Shown here: positions 63,846 to 64,000 of the stretch, in pieces
How positions within the stretch are numbered: the first letter of the stretch is position 1
Layout of the letters: each line of letters starts with the position of its first letter
Source of the DNA: Proteles cristata cristata
Taxonomy: Eukaryota; Chordata; Mammalia; Carnivora; Hyaenidae
DNA: 64,000 nt
Assembly (NCBI GenBank): GCA_017311185.1
Contig: JAESUZ010002883.1
Span: 18,503-82,502, forward strand
Reading direction: 5' to 3'
Made by a program: the position numbers and the translations under genes
Notes under the pieces: generated by a model
What the model was told of the DNA's origin: nothing
What the model saw: the letters and a program-made list of their open reading frames with translations, nothing else
Database searches by the model: none

Positions 63846-64000
63846 GGGGTACCTGGGTGGCTTAGTCGGTTGGGCGTCCGACTTTCGCTTAGGTCATGAT
63901 CTCGCGGTTCGTGGGTTCGAGCCCCGCGTCGGGCTCTGTGCTGACTGCCAGCTCAGAGCCTGGAGCCTGTTTCAGTCTGTGACTCCCTCTCTCTCTGACC
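63846..64000 (+). mobile_element. CanSINE, forward, young subfamily, cut by window end
   Basis: GGGGTACCTGGGTGGCTTAG and GACTTTCGCTTAGGTCATGA. The copy runs past the end of the window. Confidence 0.94.

Overview
The window is mammalian nuclear DNA. Its tRNA-derived SINEs are the felid/carnivore CanSINE type: a head resembling GGGGCGCCTGGGTGGCTCAG, a TC-rich middle and an A-rich tail with AATAAA. Its youngest L1 copies share a carnivore-type 3' end. Together these point to a cat-family or closely related carnivore genome. Species and chromosome cannot be read from the sequence; TAF1 is X-linked in placental mammals, so the X chromosome is inferred.

One host gene is recognisable: TAF1, the largest TFIID subunit, on the + strand. 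Twenty-four consecutive internal exons lie between 946 and 30871. They total 3393 coding nt, about 1131 codons, and all have GT/AG borders, compatible phases and an open frame. They encode the end of the N-terminal part, the TAF7-binding/acetyltransferase-type core (DUF3591 region), a glutamate/arginine-rich coiled stretch, a CCHC zinc knuckle, a KKKRR-type basic nuclear signal and both bromodomains up to the acetyl-lysine-binding Asn of bromodomain 2. Earlier exons (about 470 codons) and the acidic C-terminal exons lie outside the window.

Layout: 1-945 is an intron with SINEs. 946-21393 holds exons 1-20 with short to medium introns. 21394-28583 is a 7.2 kb intron with deeply nested repeats. 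28584-30871 holds exons 21-24. From 30872 to the end (over 33 kb) I find no further exon. That stretch is filled by CanSINEs, antisense L2 pieces, an L1-interrupted Tigger2 DNA transposon (35809-36455), a near full-length but broken antisense L1 (39666-46170), two L1 insertions that look twin-primed (near 47.7-48.8 kb and 53.3-53.8 kb) and older L1 fragments.

I see no previously undescribed gene system. The observations most worth checking are the matched exon architecture of the two bromodomains, two L1 insertions with apparent 3' transduction tails, a GC-rich tandem array in the L1 5'UTR, a candidate frame-breaking cryptic exon in TAF1, a possible retrocopied 3'UTR near 54.5-55.8 kb, and a cluster of very similar young SINEs. 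Repeat borders were placed by eye and may be off by several bases; family names come from memory of consensus sequences, not from a search.
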